NCBI GenBank assembly: GCA_018383195.1
Contig: JAGZOP010000074.1
Location: 1-7,918, forward strand
Direction: 5' to 3'
DNA from: Clostridiaceae bacterium
Lineage (GTDB): Bacteria > Bacillota > Clostridia > Oscillospirales > Butyricicoccaceae
Length of the DNA stretch: 7,918 nucleotides
Each line of letters begins with the position of its first letter. Position 1 is the stretch's first letter. Position numbers and translations under genes: made by a program. Shown here in pieces: positions 6,229-7,918 of this stretch. The notes under the pieces are model-generated. The model ran no database searches. It saw only the letters and a program-made list of their open reading frames with translations, and was not told the origin of the DNA.

Positions 6229-6384
6229 TACCGCACAATACAAGTTGCAGCGATTTGTGGAAATCTTTCTCTGATTTTGTTGTAGTTTTACGGTAATACA
6301 TCAAGTATTACCGTAAAACTACGTCTCATCAGTACGCAAAACCTGCTTGCAAATCGCTTTTGTTCAATTATAAGGTATTGTCCT
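6222..6384 (-). repeat. Structured element, copy B (between lacI and tctC)
   Basis: Read on minus it folds like copy A. P1: 6374-6384 with 6222-6232 (11 pairs, two G-T). P2: 6350-6358 with 6249-6257 (9 perfect pairs). P3: CTGAT (6328-6332) with ATCAG (6271-6275). P4: 6305-6322 with 6282-6299, 18 perfect pairs closing TTGAT. It begins 3 bases after the lacI stop codon and lies in the sense orientation of the lacI-tct transcript. Over its first 114 bases it matches copy A without gaps at 95 positions, and all 19 differences are transitions. The last third is less alike except for TTGTGCGGTRTTGYYTTA. Confidence 0.75.
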
Positions 6385-6387
6385 GAA

Positions 6388-7419
6388 TCATTCTTCTGTA
6401 CGGGGACAGAATGTGTCTCGGATGATCAATTTGCTGTCCAGTATATACCGGTAGGTATCCGGCAGTTTGTTCGATGCCATTGCCATGACCCATTCTACTG
6501 TTAAATTGATAATCTTGTCATAATCTATTGCTACAGTGGTTAAATGCGGCGTAAACCAGCTGCCCATCGGGATATTATCCGAACCAATCAGAGCCACATC
6601 ATCCGGCACCTGAATGCCCTGCTCGCGCAGTGCTTCCAGCGCGCCTAATGCCATCATATCGTTCTGCGCAAAACACGCTGTACCCGGCTGGAACAGTTCA
6701 ATATGCTCCAAAACCTGCTGCGTAGCCTGCTTCAGGTTGTAATCTGCATGCAGAATGTGCGTATCTGACAGCTTATGCCCATGCTGATGCAAAACACGTG
6801 CAAAAGCTTCATGTTTATGTATAACGTCGATTCGATCCTGCGGTCCGATAATTTCCACAAATCGTGTATAGCCAGCTTCGCAAAACGCCTTGCCGACCAG
6901 ACCGCCAATCTGTGAATGGCTCGGTGCGATCATATACGACTCATTCAGTGATTCATTCGTATCGTAAATATAGATAAATGGAATTTTTGTTTCATACAGT
7001 AGGCTTTTGACTCGCTCACCCACCTGCGGTCGGTTAAAGATCAGGGCATCAAACCGTCGATTGCTGATACTCTTCTCGATGGAAAAAAACTCACCGTATT
7101 TCCCTTCATCGAACACCGGCACCAGATCCAGCCCTTCCTTTACAAGCTGCATACGTATGCGATAGTAAATGTCACTTTGAATATAATGGTTTGCAAAGCC
7201 GGTAAAATCCTCTGAGAATACATATCCGATCACACCGGTGCGGTTGGTTTTTAACCCCCGTGCGTTAGTGTTAAACTGAAAGGAGTATTCTTCCGCCAGC
7301 TTTTTGACTCTTGCCTTGGTTTCTTCTGAAACCAGCGGACTGTCATTCAGGCAACGGGAAACCGTTGATTGCGACACACCAGCTAATTTGGCAAGTTCGA
7401 CGGAAGTAATCGTTTTCAA
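6388..7419 (-). CDS. LacI/GalR-family transcriptional regulator
   Basis: A 343-residue DNA-binding regulator of normal family length. The helix-turn-helix is at residues 5-25 (TSVELAKLAGVSQSTVSRCL), followed by SPLVSEETKARV and the hinge region NTNARGLKTNRTG (50-62) that inserts in the minor groove. The rest is a periplasmic-binding-protein-like effector domain (IGYVF near 64-68; CFAQNDMMALGALEAL; PDDVALIGSDN). It starts with TTG at 7419, served by AGAGGTG at 7427-7433 with 7 bases spacing. It is the first gene of the minus-strand cassette and its leader contains a candidate operator, so it probably represses itself and the transporter operon and is released when an effector binds. The effector is unknown and may be the imported acid or a metabolite of it. 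A 12-base perfect palindrome matching the operator core lies inside its coding sequence (7149-7160). Confidence 0.93.
   Translation of the reverse strand: MKTITSVELAKLAGVSQSTVSRCLNDSPLVSEETKARVKKLAEEYSFQFNTNARGLKTNRTGVIGYVFSEDFTGFANHYIQSDIYYRIRMQLVKEGLDLVPVFDEGKYGEFFSIEKSISNRRFDALIFNRPQVGERVKSLLYETKIPFIYIYDTNESLNESYMIAPSHSQIGGLVGKAFCEAGYTRFVEIIGPQDRIDVIHKHEAFARVLHQHGHKLSDTHILHADYNLKQATQQVLEHIELFQPGTACFAQNDMMALGALEALREQGIQVPDDVALIGSDNIPMGSWFTPHLTTVAIDYDKIINLTVEWVMAMASNKLPDTYRYILDSKLIIRDTFCPRTEE
7149..7160. promoter_or_regulatory. Operator-like palindrome inside lacI
   Basis: GCATACGTATGC is a perfect 12-base palindrome containing the shared operator core. It lies about 280 bases downstream of the lacI leader site. 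Such spacing is compatible with DNA looping by tetrameric LacI-type proteins, but it encodes RIRM in frame and could be coincidental. Confidence 0.4.
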
Positions 7420-7433
7420 CTGTTTTCACCTCT

Positions 7434-7447
7434 TTGCATACGTATGA
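7434..7447. promoter_or_regulatory. Candidate operator in the lacI leader
   Basis: TTGCATACGTATGA contains the palindrome CATACGTATG with a central CG. It lies between the predicted transcription start (near 7454) and the lacI ribosome binding site, where bound repressor would block the lacI transcript, giving negative autoregulation. Confidence 0.65.
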
Positions 7448-7460
7448 ATTGCTTGTCTTA

Positions 7461-7489
7461 TATATAGCATATTTGAATAATAAACACAA
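7461..7489 (-). promoter_or_regulatory. Promoter of lacI and the transporter cassette
   Basis: On minus, TTGTGT (7484-7489) and TATATA (7461-7466) are separated by exactly 17 bases in an AT-rich stretch, a good sigma-A type arrangement. The start site would fall near 7454, just before the operator candidate and the lacI ribosome binding site. Confidence 0.6.
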
Positions 7490-7566
7490 TAGCTAAGCGA
7501 ACATTTGCAATTATTTCGTTAGTATTATCCAAATTCTCATAGCTATTTTTAGTACTCTTGCTCTTA

Positions 7567-7599
7567 CTGAAACTCGATCGGACCCTGTTCGAGCTTCAG
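7567..7599. repeat. Inverted repeat upstream of lacI
   Basis: CTGAAACTCGA (7567-7577) and TCGAGCTTCAG (7589-7599) form an 11-pair stem with one non-Watson-Crick position and an 11-base loop. Read on minus that position is a G-T wobble, read on plus an A-C mismatch. No T run follows. Its role is unclear: part of a lost terminator or a protein-binding site are both possible. Confidence 0.4.
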
Positions 7600-7658
7600 A
7601 AGCACTTTTCCCTTACGGCAGCAAAATCAACTGATCTCCACGCCTGCCGCTGCCCAAT

Positions 7659-7707
7659 AAACCCGAAGCACAGACTGCTTTTTCAGTCTGTGCTCCGGGT
7701 TTTGTTT
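7659..7707 (+). terminator. Strong terminator-like hairpin beside the IS200 end
   Basis: Arms of 19 bases (7659-7677 and 7684-7702) pair with one mismatch around a six-base loop and are followed on plus by TTTTGTTT. On minus the mismatch becomes a G-T wobble and the stem is followed by TTTATT, so it may work in both directions. It sits just outside the IS200 left-end hairpin. It could be an old host terminator used as an insertion neighbourhood, or could shield the element from incoming transcription. Confidence 0.65.
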
Positions 7708-7775
7708 GGATAAGAAAACCACTGGCTATGCCAGTGAGAGAAGGTAGAAGCGGAAGCGATGATATGGAGAAAAAA

Positions 7776-7835
7776 GACCTCCTTAGATAGAATAGAAGCG
7801 GGTAACGCCAACCGCAACTGAAATCAAAGGAGGTC
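7776..7835 (+). promoter_or_regulatory. Leader hairpin hiding the tnpA ribosome binding site
   Basis: GACCTCCTT (7776-7784) is perfectly complementary to AAGGAGGTC (7827-7835), which contains the tnpA ribosome binding site 8 bases before the ATG. Pairing would mask it. Translational masking by a leader structure is known for IS200 and keeps transposition low. Confidence 0.7.
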
Positions 7836-7843
7836 ATCCAGAA

Positions 7844-7918
7844 ATGGACGAGAAAAGTCTATCACATACACGTTGGAAATGTCAATATCATGTAGTCATT
7901 GTTCCCAAGTATCGACGA
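7844..7918 (+). CDS. tnpA: IS200/IS605-family transposase TnpA, N-terminal part cut by window edge
   Basis: The visible 25 residues, MDEKSLSHTRWKCQYHVVIV followed by PKYRR, are the characteristic opening of IS200-type TnpA proteins (Y1 transposase, PF01797): W-K-C-x-Y-H-V-V-x-x-P-K-Y-R. TnpA is a small HUH endonuclease that cuts and rejoins single-stranded element ends during peel-and-paste transposition. The catalytic HUH and tyrosine lie beyond the window, so whether the gene is intact is unknown. The ATG at 7844 has a strong GGAGGT site that is masked by a leader hairpin. Confidence 0.92.
   Translation, partial: MDEKSLSHTRWKCQYHVVIVPKYRR

Larger units (their letters stand above)
7720..7918 (+). 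mobile_element. Left end of an IS200/IS605-type insertion sequence
   Basis: CACTGGC (7720-7726) and GCCAGTG (7730-7736) form a 7-bp hairpin with a TAT loop, like the subterminal hairpins that single-strand HUH transposases of this family recognise. About 110 bases later comes the start of tnpA. The element lacks inverted terminal repeats by nature, so the precise left boundary (probably a little upstream of 7720) cannot be fixed here, and the right end is outside the window. Confidence 0.7.

Noticed and set aside
6271..6332. CTGATGAG in copy B (CTGACGAG in A) resembles the hammerhead ribozyme core
   Set aside because: The required GAAA after stem II is absent (AACAAA follows P4), and the CTGAY bases pair with RTCAG at the other side in both copies, so the hammerhead geometry is not met.
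7613..7837. A 74-codon minus-strand frame across the IS200 left end
   Set aside because: It runs through the terminator hairpin and the IS hairpins with no recognisable protein features, so it is a chance frame.

Overview
The window looks like an accessory island in a mid-GC Firmicute, probably a gut Clostridia (Oscillospiraceae/Lachnospiraceae-like). The basis is strong AGGAGG-type ribosome binding sites, TTG starts, a Firmicutes-style lipobox, and the kinds of resolvase and IS200 transposase present. No taxonomic marker is visible, so this is an inference.

Left part (1-700): mobile debris. The 5' end of an IS transposase with an N-terminal zinc ribbon runs off the left edge on the minus strand. 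It abuts a small serine resolvase broken into two head-to-head pieces: the N-terminal catalytic part on minus (about 174-331) and the C-terminal DNA-binding part on plus (about 368-664). The C-terminal piece is followed by a terminator-like hairpin. The middle of the resolvase is missing.

Central part (855-7419): one minus-strand cassette in the order lacI-type regulator, tctC (substrate-binding lipoprotein), tctB and tctA (small and large membrane subunits), an FAD-dependent oxidoreductase, and a 264-residue protein I do not recognise. This is a tripartite tricarboxylate transporter (TTT) system with a linked redox enzyme, plausibly for uptake and oxidation or reduction of an organic (carboxylic) acid. 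The substrate cannot be read from sequence. The 10-mer GCATACGTAT occurs four times: in the lacI leader, upstream of tctC, inside lacI and inside the oxidoreductase gene. It is the likely operator of the LacI protein.

The most unusual feature is a pair of about 165-nt structured elements, one on each side of tctC (4967-5135 on plus, 6222-6384 on minus, both pointing inward). Each folds into the same four nested stems ending in a 17-18 bp hairpin with a TTGRT loop. Over 114 ungapped positions the copies differ at 19, all transitions, and many differences preserve base pairing. This suggests a selected RNA (or ssDNA) structure or a small mobile palindromic repeat. I do not recognise the family.

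Right part (7420-7918): the lacI promoter, an inverted repeat, a strong terminator-like hairpin, then the left end and first 25 codons of an IS200/IS605-type tnpA on plus, with its ribosome binding site sequestered by a complementary upstream segment.
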